Part shown: piece by piece, positions 1 through 11,340 of the stretch
How the letters are laid out: each line of letters starts with the position of its first letter
Numbering within the stretch: position 1 is the stretch's first letter
Assembly (NCBI GenBank): GCA_022113835.1
Contig: JAILWY010000009.1
Location: 11,322,001 to 11,386,000 of the forward strand
Source: Atopsyche davidsoni
Taxonomy: Eukaryota > Arthropoda > Insecta > Trichoptera > Hydrobiosidae
Length of the DNA: 64,000 nt
Direction of reading: 5' to 3'
Notes under the pieces: generated by a model
Databases searched by the model: none
What the model was told of the DNA's origin: nothing
Seen by the model: only the letters and a program-made list of their open reading frames with translations
Program-made: the position numbers and the translations under genes

Positions 1-177
1 GAGCTGGGTTATTTTTTTGGAGAAAATATGTTTTTTAATAATTTATAAGGTAGTGCTTTTTGTTTATTCCAAAAAACATATAAGAAAAGAAGAATATTTT
101 TTTATGAATTCGCATGAAATTTGTCTTCCTTCTAAAATGCTTATTTAAACAAATAGCTTGTATCTTGTAAAAAAAAA

Positions 178-500
178 TTATAGTGTATTAAAAATACGTT
201 GGAGTTGACTCTTTGGATTTAATACACGTGTACCAGAGCTCGCCTGAAAGCAGAGCCTCGCAAATACAGACGGCATCACTGAATGTCGGTGCTTTTCCGT
301 GTAGCTCCATGTGCAATGACACCCAAAAGTCACATGAGCCCGAAAACTCAACCTCCAGCTCGCGTAATTCAAAAAGTTATGAAATTTGGTGAAATTATGT
401 AGTAACGAGCTACAGCAACGGTAAAAATAGAAGTTTCTCGAGTACACAGCGGCGGGAAGGCCGTAAGCACTCAATATTGCAGAATCACCCATAAAGTCTA
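178..500. other. GC-richer non-coding island
   Basis: About 320 bp clearly less A+T-rich than its flanks, open on the minus strand for 104 codons but without a recognisable protein. Treated as a candidate conserved non-coding element. Confidence 0.35.
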
Positions 501-599
501 CAAGTGCCTAGTTATTTTAGAGAACCCTTCAATAAAAAAATATTACAATCTACAAGCCTTTTGACAGTGTACTTTATTTAAATATCACCAATTTTTTGT

Positions 600-1088
600 T
601 CAAGTACCGAGTTTACTTTTTTCCGATCGGGATCGAGAGACTTTCAGCTCGCTGGAATATCGGCTTTCCGGAACAATCGATACGTTCTGAGAGTACGTCA
701 TAAGCACGTTCTCCGAAAAAGGCTTCCTCCATATCTTACGATCGTCGATAAACTGAAATTTATACAGGGTCCGAGTTTTCTCGGACCTCGTGATTTTATA
801 GTTCGTTGCCTTTTTCTTGGATTTGGGATCTAAGTTATATTCAATTTTCCGCTGACGTCGGCTATAAAAATGTTTCAAAAAAGTATATTTTATGTGTTTT
901 TGGAAAGGAGTATGCGCCGGGTGTGACTTTTTTGTAAATTTAAAGTCCAATTTCTTGACCCTAATCAATTTTTTAATATTATGAACTAGAAATAGTTGAT
1001 TTGTAGTAGAAGTACACTCGTGTAGTAAAGTAACATCTGATTTAATACCAGAATTAAATATCAATTCAACATTTAATGCTTTAGTCAA
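600..1088 (-). CDS. Unrecognised 162-codon open reading frame
   Basis: One of the longest open frames outside the two genes. The product is Lys/Arg/Ser-rich without signal peptide, membrane segment or motif I recognise; it ends RYSSELKVSRSRSEKSKLGT. There is no obvious splice context or strong start. The 3' half overlaps a GC-richer island (600-830) that could itself be a non-coding element. It may be fortuitous. Confidence 0.2.
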   Translation of the reverse strand: MTKALNVELIFNSGIKSDVTLLHECTSTTNQLFLVHNIKKLIRVKKLDFKFTKKSHPAHTPFQKHIKYTFLKHFYSRRQRKIEYNLDPKSKKKATNYKITRSEKTRTLYKFQFIDDRKIWRKPFSENVLMTYSQNVSIVPESRYSSELKVSRSRSEKSKLGT

Positions 1089-1319
1089 AAATTGAAATTA
1101 ATTTAAATGTATGTACTTAAAGTAATTTTCAAGGTTCATTGGTGGTGTTGTTTTATTTCATAAAATTCAATATTTAACTTTTTTTTTAATTTATAGGAGA
1201 CCATTTCACTAAGTTTTAATAAATTATTTATTTCTTTTGTACATTTTTCTCTGTAAAACGAAAACACGAATATTGAATTTTATAAAAAATTAGAGCCATT
1301 AGTGTGAATTTAATTATTT

Positions 1320-1500
1320 TCTACGCGGGCACTGAATAACGAGTCTTCCTGCTCGTTTCGCCGCAGCTTCTAGAGCGCCGCCATGACTACTAATGGAGGA
1401 TCGAGAACTAATAAAAAAACCTTTTCATTCGAGAAGTTTGGACTGATTGCTCTGCACCTGCATTAAAAAGGCAATCAGTCTAGAATTTCTTGCCATGGAT
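1320..1500. other. GC-richer island ending in a perfect hairpin
   Basis: CpG-containing patch followed by a 10-bp perfect inverted repeat, GACTGATTGC at 1441-1450 and GCAATCAGTC at 1471-1480, with a 20-nt loop. No protein or known RNA recognised. Confidence 0.45.
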
Positions 1501-1689
1501 ATTTTTTTAAATTAAAAATTCAGGTATTTATAAGTTATCGGTAGTTTCTTTTTTCTATATTTAAATCAATGCTAACAGATGCTTTCTTAGTGATATTTCA
1601 CTCATTGTTTTAAAAACATTAATGATGTTTTGTTCGAAATAAATATCAAATTTGATATAATATATATATATTCTTGGCTCTATTGAGAT

Positions 1690-2110
1690 ACACCTGCTTC
1701 CATTTTGCATAAACATGGAATTTTACACAAGCATCCAGCACAGGCAAATATTGCCGGGGATCTTTCTTTACAACCGCTTCGTGAATACTTCACACTCTCA
1801 CTCATGTTGAAAACTCTTCAAATAAAAAAGCTACAAAATGCTAAAAAGCGAACACCCGATAAACCCGCGTTATCTCCAGACTTGACACACTGGGACGTCC
1901 ATGAAACTCACAGCCCGAACCGTACCAATGGATAAAAAATTTCATATCCCCATAGAGTAAAAAAACCTACTCTTAATGGAACATATTATTTTACGTATTT
2001 CTTAATAGCTATTTTGATATTTTTCAGGCTGCACAGATAAGCCGCCGTTTTGTACAACCTGCCCGGTAAACTCTGACAACATCTAGTAGCTGCCTTATTC
2101 ACATAAACTT
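1690..2110. other. Non-coding island, moderate GC
   Basis: Two patches (1690-1930, 2030-2100) with a 76-codon open frame that I take as chance. From 2110 to 3020 the sequence is A+T-rich with only a short patch at 2645-2740; nothing else seen. Confidence 0.3.
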
Positions 2111-3021
2111 ACAGTTTCGATTAAATGCTTTTTATATGTCTGAACCAGAATTCTAAATTAAGCAAACAACCATTCTTCGAATCAGTAAAAGGAAACGTAT
2201 ACTCCTGTTTATGAGAAATTTTTTTTAATTTTAACATTTATCTAAAAAAGTGACAATTAACATGAACATTAATGATCTAATTACTATTCTTTATCAACAA
2301 TATATTTAAAACCGATAGCTACAGACTGACGTGGCACTGTAATCCTTTATACCACAGTGGCTATGTAACTGAATGTTATTCAAAATTGCGTAAGCTTACA
2401 GGTGTGCGTATTCTAATAAATAAATATTTGATGACTGGCAAACATTTTTTGTCATATGCAAGTACAAACGCATCATTTTGAACTGAACGAAAAAAAAAAG
2501 TATTAATCAAAAATATCTTAGTAATTACTCAAACCATTGATTACTTATTATTATTAAGTACTATGCTAATATTTACACTGATTTTTAAGAAAATATTAAG
2601 CATCTGTTGGATATTTTATTCAAGTCTGAATATTGTGAACTACTAGGATGTGTAGCTTTCACACGACGTGTTTCTATATTTTCCAGTACGTCGCTATCCA
2701 GAGATCCCACCTATTGTTGACCTGAATTTGATCAGACCTCCTGAAATTTTATTATTTCTTCTTCTTTCTTTCATGTTACGACCCAATAATTTCATTTCTC
2801 CTTATATTATTTTTTGATGTTTGTACAATTTTTTTTTAACTCAACTCATGTTTTGAAAAATTTAACCAAGAATATTTTTGGTGACAAACGCAAAAGTAAT
2901 TATTGTGTAAATTAATGTCAAAATTACAACACACTCATATTTTTTTAGTAATAAAAATAACATCATGGTATAAATACTTCTTAAATCGTCTCTTATTGTC
3001 AAATATGACATGACATGTATT

Positions 3022-3076
3022 AAGAAATTCAATATTTTTGACAGAGAGTACTTGGTGGAATTCCATTTTAATATTT
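3022..3076 (-). mobile_element. Truncated 3' tail of the hammerhead-bearing retroelement family
   Basis: 55 bp matching positions 31880-31934 with no difference I could see, and matching the tail of the copy at 56.9 kb in reverse. It includes the shared block ACAGAGAGTACTTGGTGGAA. The copy stops before the hammerhead-like core, as expected for a 5'-truncated insertion. Confidence 0.7.
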
Positions 3077-3179
3077 CTATAAAGAATTGTAATCCACAAA
3101 AAATATAATCATTTAATTTTAAAAAATGCTTGAATACTATAAATTTATGTAAAAATATAATAATCAAGTAAGAATTGAC

Positions 3180-3540
3180 CAGAAGTTTATAACCGGATAT
3201 CCGATAACCGCGCCTATCTGCAGAATAAGCTTAGGCACCGGGGCGCTCATGAAGAGCGCGGGTCAAACTTTATCGACAAATAAAAATCCTCATTGAACTA
3301 TCTTAAAGTGACAAAGATAAAAAAGGCTTACCTTAAAGGGGTCCTGGTGTGCGGTCACATACACGGAGGCTCGGCGACCAATGAGGGAGCGACATCCGAT
3401 GGAGCTGCTCCTCCGACCGGACATCCGGTCGTGCGGGACAGGCAGCATGGTTGTATTTCTTTTTCAAGTATGACAAAATTTAAGTTCGAATTGCCGCATT
3501 CTCCTTTACGACTTTATAGCACTCTCACTTTCTGAAATGT
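3180..3540. other. GC-richer island with small palindromes
   Basis: Contains CGGATATCCG (3197-3206 region) and a 6-bp hairpin GCGCTC/GAGCGC (about 3243-3259), then a GC-rich stretch to about 3450. Not coding as far as I can tell. From 3540 to 4480 the DNA is A+T-rich with nothing seen. Confidence 0.35.
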
Positions 3541-4469
3541 TTTTTTCGCTCTTCTGGATTCGTTCATTTGAATGTTTCCGTTGCATTTCACGAGGATTTT
3601 TCAGTTCCTGTTGCGTTGGACGTGAGATATGCGGTACCATTTGTAAAGGTGAATACACTTCTGGATAAATTCTCCTTGGTTTAAAATATTATTTTCCATT
3701 TCGCCAAATGACATTACTTTTACCTTTTTTCACTATAATATCCACCTTTATTAAAGTATTACTGATTAAACATTCCTTGTAATTCCTTGTATTTGTTCAC
3801 TTAAAAAAAAACTTTGATAGTTAATATGATTCTTGCTTTATTTCACTAAACATTTTGGTTATTATTATTACACCTAAATTTATAGTAAAACAATTTATAT
3901 TTTCTTTGGTAACGTGAGGGTAAAATAATAATAATAAGAAGAAAAAACTAATACTTTTAAAAAAGAAGATGAGCTCAAACCGTTTATAGAGACCTCTGCA
4001 ATATATCAAGAGCGCCTTTTTCTACTGGTTATCTTTATAACAAATTATTTATTTGAAGTCATAAATAGGTTTGTTTTTATAAAAATAAAAACAGGCAATA
4101 ACTTTTCATCTGTAACGTTTTAATTGAAATAAAGAAGCATTTGACTATGTTAAAATAAAAAGTTATTTGAAAATTAAAACATTTAAAAAATGTTTGACAA
4201 AATCAAACAATTATTGGCTTTCATATGTAAAATAATATTTTAAAATTAAAATAAATGCAAATGAAAAACTTTTTAGACTTTACAAATATATTTGCATATT
4301 AAATAAGTCAAGATTATTTAATACTTTTACTTGGATAGATTACTCATTTGTTTATTACACTACTGTTTTATAAACACTTAATAATACTAAAACAGAACAA
4401 ACGATCTCACAACAATTTATTTTAATTTTACAACAATTGTTTTATAAATTAATCATAAAATAATACCTC

Positions 4470-4760
4470 CGCGAGGTTAAAACTTCATTTTCTCCAGAGG
4501 AGCGTCGCTGTGTTTATTCTTTTAACAAATTCATTAAAACTAAATCCACAACCTACTAGTATGCAAATGAAACTGCTTCAGTATCTTCGTTATTAGGCAA
4601 ACGGAAAACGTTATAACCATCTGTATTACGGTTTACGAGAGTCATTACGGAGGGAAACCCAAACTTTCGCCCAATCCGTACTGCGAAAACATGGAACGAA
4701 AGAAAATTGTTCATGACTTCATCCAGCCAGCAGGACTGCATGATTAAGATCTGTCACGAA
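4470..4760. other. Island with POU octamer ATGCAAAT
   Basis: GC-richer patch containing a perfect octamer ATGCAAAT at 4561-4568. Flanks 4760-5700 are A+T-rich with nothing seen. A single octamer in A+T-rich DNA can be chance. Confidence 0.3.
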
Positions 4761-5745
4761 AATAAACGACGTACTTTAAAGAATACACACAAACATAAAT
4801 ATATTCTCAAAAAAACTTAAATGTTTCTGATAATCGCAGCATTCATTTTTATGTAATAACGTGCAAAATTAATACCATAAAAAAACAATTACTTTCTACC
4901 TAACCTTGTATCTAATTTACCCACCGCTGTAGCACCTGAGGTTGCATATAAATCTTTTTATTACTTTTTTAATAAATAACATTGAAATTTATAAAAAAAT
5001 AATTGGATTCTTTGAATTATTACACACAACAAACTTAATCTATTTCTCGTTATTAAATACTGAATGATTAACGTCACTTAACAATAGTTGTAAGGCTATA
5101 CGACCCGACAGTAATAAAAAAAAATTTAAAAAGGCTATACGATATTCATTTTTGTGATATATATATATACACATTGTTTTAACAAATAATAGGTATGCTG
5201 GTAAACAAATAAAAAGTACCTTTTTTCAATTTTATATTTTTATCGTGCTTTGAACTATTATTAGTATTTCACATCTACTAGTTAACTGTGTTCGTAAAAT
5301 GTTCAAGTTATTCGCATGCGTATCAATATATGAAAGTTAGTTTGATTATATAAAATATTCATAATGCGCTAATTATATTCATCAATGCATAATAATGATA
5401 GCAGTCAAGCATAAAATTGAAACAGAATACGCTTAATAAACTTTGTACTATCCAGTATCATCAAATAATCATTAACGGATATTTAATGATAACAAAAAAA
5501 TATTAAAGTACAAACGAGATCACTTTTCATATTTTATGAATATCTTCAGTGAAACGGTCAGTAGGTAATGTCTTCGTTTATTAGGCTCTTATAGTATAGT
5601 TCGAGTAATTATGGTTATATAAGTTTAAATAAAAAATGCTCTAATTTTAATTATTTGAAAAAATAATAACCCCTTATTTTTATATAAGCTACGGTAGAAA
5701 ATTTATAAAAGCTTCCAACTCGCAAAAAAACAGGATACTTTTAAG

Positions 5746-5771
5746 CACGTGAGATAACAATTGAGCACGTG
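5746..5771. promoter_or_regulatory. Pair of AGCACGTG E-boxes, 20 bp apart
   Basis: CACGTG at 5746-5751 and 5766-5771, each within AGCACGTG, start to start exactly 20 bp. This fits two bHLH (Myc/Max, CLOCK/CYCLE or MITF-type) sites about two helical turns apart. No transcript start is evident nearby; 5780-6180 is A+T-rich with nothing seen. Confidence 0.4.
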
Positions 5772-6179
5772 CATGCCAAGTAGGGATGTTGAATGTTCTA
5801 TTCATTTTACTGATTACTGCTATGGTATTGTCTTTGAATTATTCTGTTTTTAGCAGTTACAAATAGTGGTTTTTTTAGGACGGACGTAGTGTATAAAATG
5901 TTATTCGTGAAACCTCTTTAAAAGTTTTTGAAAATTAAAATATTGGCACTTAATTAGCAAGGTGCTTTTACGGAGGAAAAATAATTTTAATCTACTGCAT
6001 TTTTAAGTTCAACCTCGGTTATAAATATTCAACAAAAAGTACAGCAAAGTTTATTAAAATTGAATATAAAAAAGATCAAAAATATTTTAAATAGTCGTAT
6101 TTATATTGTCTAGTAGTTTCATTAAAAAATTGTTAGTCATAGTACTACAAGACAAATTGTAGCTATATGTATATACTGG

Positions 6180-6590
6180 TATGCAAAGAGCTCTCGGTAA
6201 AGTTTCTTGAACAGTCTTTCAGACATGCCCTCTACGTGATTTGCGAGGGAAGCACTAGTTTGTAAATTTAAGAATATCCACGAGTCCTGTGAGAGCAGTT
6301 CCGCCATCGCCGGAATAACTTAATATAATGAGACTCCATCATAATGTGCACTTAATATTCCGGGACTCCCACACTTACTAGCAGGCTCGCAAATTCACGT
6401 CGACTTCAAGCATAATTATGTATTTATATAAACCCCGCGACCTGCTCGGAGTATAAGTGCTGTCTTGACTATGCTTCTTTGCAAAACTTTATCTAAAATA
6501 TGTCCTAATCATACACTGCTGGATAAATACGAGTATATCCGTTGTTGCTGCGGCTACCGTGGAGCCACACGAGTTTTTAGTTTAATCAAT
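6180..6590. other. GC-richer island with TATA-like element
   Basis: About 400 bp of mixed composition including GTATTTATATAAACCCCGCG near 6419-6438, which has the look of a TATA box followed by GC-rich DNA. No coding sequence follows within 400 bp on either strand, so enhancer or non-coding promoter are both open. Confidence 0.3.
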
Positions 6591-6939
6591 AACCTTCTTT
6601 TTACTACAATTCAGCATATAGAATAAAAAAATATCATAAAATTTGTGATTGAATTTATGGCAAAAATTATTTTACTGAATCATTGAAATATTTTATGTTT
6701 AAGCAATGCCAAGAACCAGTTACAAATTAACAAGCCTAGTACATTAATAACGCAATTAGTTTTAAAAAATAATAAATGAACCATAATATTGTATTTTAGG
6801 GGAGTCGAGATTAAAGAGCAGCAAAATAATGAATAACAAAATTTACGCGGAAATAGCACAGTGCTCATCAATTAATAATTATCAATTTTACAGCTTAAAA
6901 TAAATTAAGATTTATCGTATATTTTAAAATAGATAATAA

Positions 6940-7180
6940 ATTGAATTTTGCCGCACGGCATAAACACAAGAGAAACTCCTGGAATTGTGAAGATGCCTCC
7001 TTCCGGCTTTGTTATTAAGGCTTTAATAAATAATTGCGAACTGGGACTGCAGCGGAGATCCAGGACCGGGAGACCATTAAAGTGTTCGTGCTCAAGGCCC
7101 GTCATCATCAGCCCTCCCCATTCCATCAGCCGGGAGCACACAGTGGGCAAGCACAGTCCAACAGGCTCAAATATTTAAAA
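6940..7180. other. GC-richer non-coding island
   Basis: About 240 bp open on both strands (76-81 codons) without recognisable product. From 7180 to 8330 the sequence is A+T-rich, with nothing seen. Confidence 0.3.
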
Positions 7181-8329
7181 AAAAAACTATATTTACTTTT
7201 TTATAATAATTACCTTTCACATATTCAAAAAAACTAGATACTAAAACACGTATAAAAACATAAGAATAAACAACGCGTCAATGTGTTTTTAAATTTAACT
7301 TTTCATCAATAGAAAGCATTCGACTAAATTTATAAATTACTGAATCAGGGAAATAAATATTTAAATATTTCTGGTGCCTAAAAAATACAACTACCTGGTG
7401 ATTTTTTTGACAATATTTTTTTTTTAATTCATTCCTGCTGCTTTGTACTACGCAACACACCGTGCGACGGTAAGAACGAACAAACATGTAACCACATTTG
7501 TTTAAAACTTACCTGAGTTTGTGTCCCAGGTCTACTCAGAATCGAGAGAAATATGACATCCAAAAACAAACTGAAATAAATGTCACACAGATAACAGATC
7601 TCGTTGTCAAAAGATGAAAATCTCGTTGTTGTACGTTTCGAATTTTTTTGCGCAGAGTTTTTGGCGAGGTTTCCTAATTTTTTTCACATATTTTAAGACT
7701 TTGTTGTTACAAAGAGAGTAAGCATCGTTTGTATGAAACAGTTTACTTTGTACTAAACGAGTATTTTATTCGAATTTCTCGGAGATATCACACTTTGAGA
7801 AAGTTTGTTCATTAAATTAATGCTAAGCTTAAACTACCTAATGGGTCGGAAAATGCCTACTTTGAACTGATTCAACCAAAAGATAATTGAAAATGAGAAA
7901 AGAAAACATTATTTAGGCTTTGAAATAATATACTGAATAAACAAACATGTAAATTTTGATTAGATAGAAATTTTTAATTCAAACCTTGATCAAAATAAAA
8001 ACATTATTAAATACAGAATAACGTTTTAAAAAGTGTCATAAGTTATTACAAAGTTTTTGACGATAATTATTTTATTCTACAGTAAGTGGTATTTGTTCTT
8101 ATTGGATATGTTATGTATTTTAACATATTTAAAAATACAAATCACCTCTGGCTTTTCTATCTAGAAAAATATTTATGTACAACTGAATATAATGATAATT
8201 ATATAAATTTCGATTTTATTATTTTTTTTGTTTCAATATCCACATAATTTTTTAATACACAAATCAATTTTTTAATGTATAATTCAAATCAAAATTTTCA
8301 CCAGGTGCAATTGTAAATAGTAGTTTGCA

Positions 8330-8760
8330 GTTTCACATGACGTCATTAGCCAGGTGACACCGCACGGCGCGGATTGCGTCAGGTGGGCTTCTACAACCTC
8401 TGCCAAGTCAAACGGCATGCGGAATGACGTCATGTATAATATCTGCAAACCCCACACTTGGGCACCTGTCCAGAATGCGACCTGCCGTCGGAGACACCTT
8501 CGCCCTTATGGCGACTCCGTATGATCGTAACCGGGGACGGTACTCGGGAGGGCCGTTGTCAGTAGCGCGGAAAAGCTTATCAACGGTAAATGCGTTCCCA
8601 CCCTTAAAACTACGGTCGAGATATAACCATCGCGTGAAGTAGACAGAGAGCAAGAACATTTGAAAAAAACTCAGCATCATCAACGATAATCCCCAATTCT
8701 CTATTGCCAAAAAGAGGTTCCGAGTTTTAGTTCCGTGTTAACGGTCCCACGAGCTCGAGA
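8330..8760. promoter_or_regulatory. Island with two perfect CRE palindromes
   Basis: TGACGTCA occurs at 8338-8345 (within TGACGTCATTAG) and again at 8425-8432, 87 bp apart, in a GC-richer block. The palindrome is the CREB/ATF full site. The open frames here (72-100 codons) look fortuitous. From 8760 to 9660 the DNA is A+T-rich with nothing else seen. Confidence 0.5.
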
Positions 8761-9685
8761 GCAGTAAGATTTATGAACCAATTTATATTGTCTTTTGAAA
8801 CTCCTTCGATCTTTTTTGCCATTGAGATAACGTATTTTATTGTCTTAACATATAAAAAAACTCTTTTTGAATTCATAAATTTAATTTCGGCAACAACTAA
8901 ATACATTGAGCAGTAAATTCACTCCGGATTCTCCGCTATCATTTTTAACTCACTTTTCTCTTAATTTGAAGCATTAGCCTTATCTCGAGATCTCGGTAAA
9001 TGGAAAAGATGAAAAGCAATGAAAAGATGCTTCATTGAAACACAAAAAATACCGGAAGTCAGTCATTCGCATTGTAAAAAATAATGTTTAATTATTTTGG
9101 AATGACATTCGCAACTGAATTTGCGCTTGAGAAAAATTCGTTCGTTTTTGTATGAAGTAATTTAAACTTTTTCTTAAATTAGCTGGCTTTGTTCGTGTTT
9201 TCTTGAGTGTAATATTTTTTATACCGCAAAAGCTTTCAGCGCTCTTTGACGATAAATAATAAATGTATGTATTGTTGCTTTCGTAAAGAAAATTGGAACG
9301 CATAAATCGATATGAAAAAACATAAATGACTTTCAGTTCAAAGTGTTTCGAATCCTAGGATGAGAGAAATAAAAAAAATTATATTTATTAACTTTTTGTT
9401 AAAATTATTGATATATTTATAAGATTAATTCTTGAAAATATATAAAAATAATTAAAATGGAATGGAAAATATATTTTACATAAACTTTTTTCCAAAACCA
9501 GCTTTACTTAAAACGGTAAACTTCAATTTATACTAAAACAAAAAAATATCAATAAATAACATTGAAATTCAAACATCTCATAGAGAATTATATTTTTAAT
9601 AAAAACTAAGTTAAACTGCAAACTTTAAATAAATTTAACACGATATATCCTCAGTCTTAAAAACAAGACTATCTGCGCTAGTTCT

Positions 9686-9730
9686 GAATGTTCTGGAATC
9701 CTCTCACAGAGCAAATATTCTAGAATATTC
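9686..9730. promoter_or_regulatory. Two heat-shock elements in tandem
   Basis: GAAtgTTCtgGAA at 9686-9698 and TTCtaGAAtaTTC at 9718-9730 each fit three perfect alternating nGAAn units of the HSF site, 32 bp apart start to start. Flanking units are two-thirds matches. No heat-shock protein gene is present in the window. Confidence 0.55.
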
Positions 9731-9839
9731 TTCCGCGGGATTTTATGTGAAATCCTAAATTCAATTCACAGATTAAGCCATCAATGTACACGAGACAGAA
9801 AATAAATTATACACGATTTACATTCAAATAATCACAACT

Positions 9840-10140
9840 GAAAAATTATTGCTGAAATTCGGAAGGTCGGAGCGGCAGTCGCTTAATATTCCTTTCTCTC
9901 TCGGCCAGTGTCTCTCACAACATATCTCCATCCTCCCTAATAGACCCTTTTTGGAAATAGATATATTAGCTCTAATAATTTTCGTTGCAAAACCTCTAAG
10001 AGATAACCTAGCGAATGGAAACCGATTGCGTAATTTCTCGCCTCCTGTCAAATATTTGCGTATCAGAGTACAAGCAGTATATGGACGCGTGGAATCATTA
10101 CTTGACGCAATATTTATCAAAAGGTTTAAATGAAATAAAT
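9840..10140. other. Island open on both strands
   Basis: About 290 bp open on plus (94 codons) and minus (112 codons) with no recognisable product on either; most likely a non-coding conserved-type island. From 10140 to 11040 the sequence is mixed to A+T-rich, nothing identified. Confidence 0.3.
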
Positions 10141-11039
10141 ATATAAAGAATTGAAAATTCATTTGTTTGTATATATTAACTATCTATTTTTATTTTGTAT
10201 GTTATATGAATCAAAAGTGTGTCTTTGTTGTTTTTAAATAAACATTTGTTGAATGTTATAATGATTTGGGAACCAGCAGGTAGTCCGCAACGTTTTTTTG
10301 TAGTTGTATAAAACCGTTTAAAATATCAAAAGGTAATCGTAGATCTCAATCATTTTTTTTCTATCATTATTTAGTTTTAAAAATGGGGTCTTCAAGGTTA
10401 GTTATAAATTTTTTGATAACAATATGTTTTTATGTTGTTATACAAACATTTTTTTTAAATTTTGTTACCAGATTTAATAAGACGGAGTCCACTTTTTTTC
10501 GGAGGACACTGAGTTGTAAAACGAGATTACTTTCCTATTACGCAGACAACATCAAGCTGTAAAAAAGTGTATGTAGGCGAATCATAATTAGATTACGTAC
10601 AGTGCCTGTTGGATCTTGGTTATATAAGATTATGTGAATGTTCCATATATCTTATTCTCGGATTGAGGCGCTGCCTGACACCATCCCCTTGATTCACATT
10701 TCCCATAAAGCAACATAAAATAAATTACTTCAGCCATAACCGCTATTAATCAAGCTCAAATGATGGCTTAAGTTGTTGGAATGTTACTTCCGTGTCGAGG
10801 GCTGTATAGAAGAGCCGAAACCAAATCAACCACGTGAAGCCTAGATTATAAAAGATCATATTTATAAATGTTGCTTTAATTAAACGTAAAATAATACAGC
10901 CAAACCAATACCTTAGTCTAAAAATCTCTAAAACCATTTATTTATAACAATTCAAGAGTATGAATCAATCGAGGAAAACTAAATATTAAAATTATTAAAT
11001 GTATAACATTTTAATAATAAAGGTAAATTTGTAATCAAA

Positions 11040-11340
11040 TTTCAAGTCTCTTGTCATAGTATGAGCTCGTACGGTAACTCAATCAGAATATTGTAGAGAT
11101 ACGAGTTTCAAAGACCGTAACACTTATAAGGGAGCAATATGGCAGGTAGACGAAGCCAGACAACTCCAACGACGGAGGAGCTGCAATATGGAATGATTCG
11201 ATAGCGAGAGATTTACTGAAGCGATCAAATAACCGACTGCATAATATGTATAACTAAATAATCCCGCAACTCTACTATAACATCCGAGCATACATTGTGA
11301 ATCGTTCTGGAAGGAACCCCTGTATAAATACCAATTAAAA
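11040..11340. other. GC-richer non-coding island
   Basis: About 300 bp, includes TTCtgGAAgGAAC (about 11306), a partial heat-shock-like site. From 11340 to 14030 there are 2.7 kb of very A+T-rich DNA in which I see no gene, RNA or repeat. Confidence 0.3.

Noticed and set aside
9824..10162. Overlapping ORFs of 94 and 112 codons on both strands
   Set aside because: Openness on both strands is explained by higher GC; neither product is recognisable.
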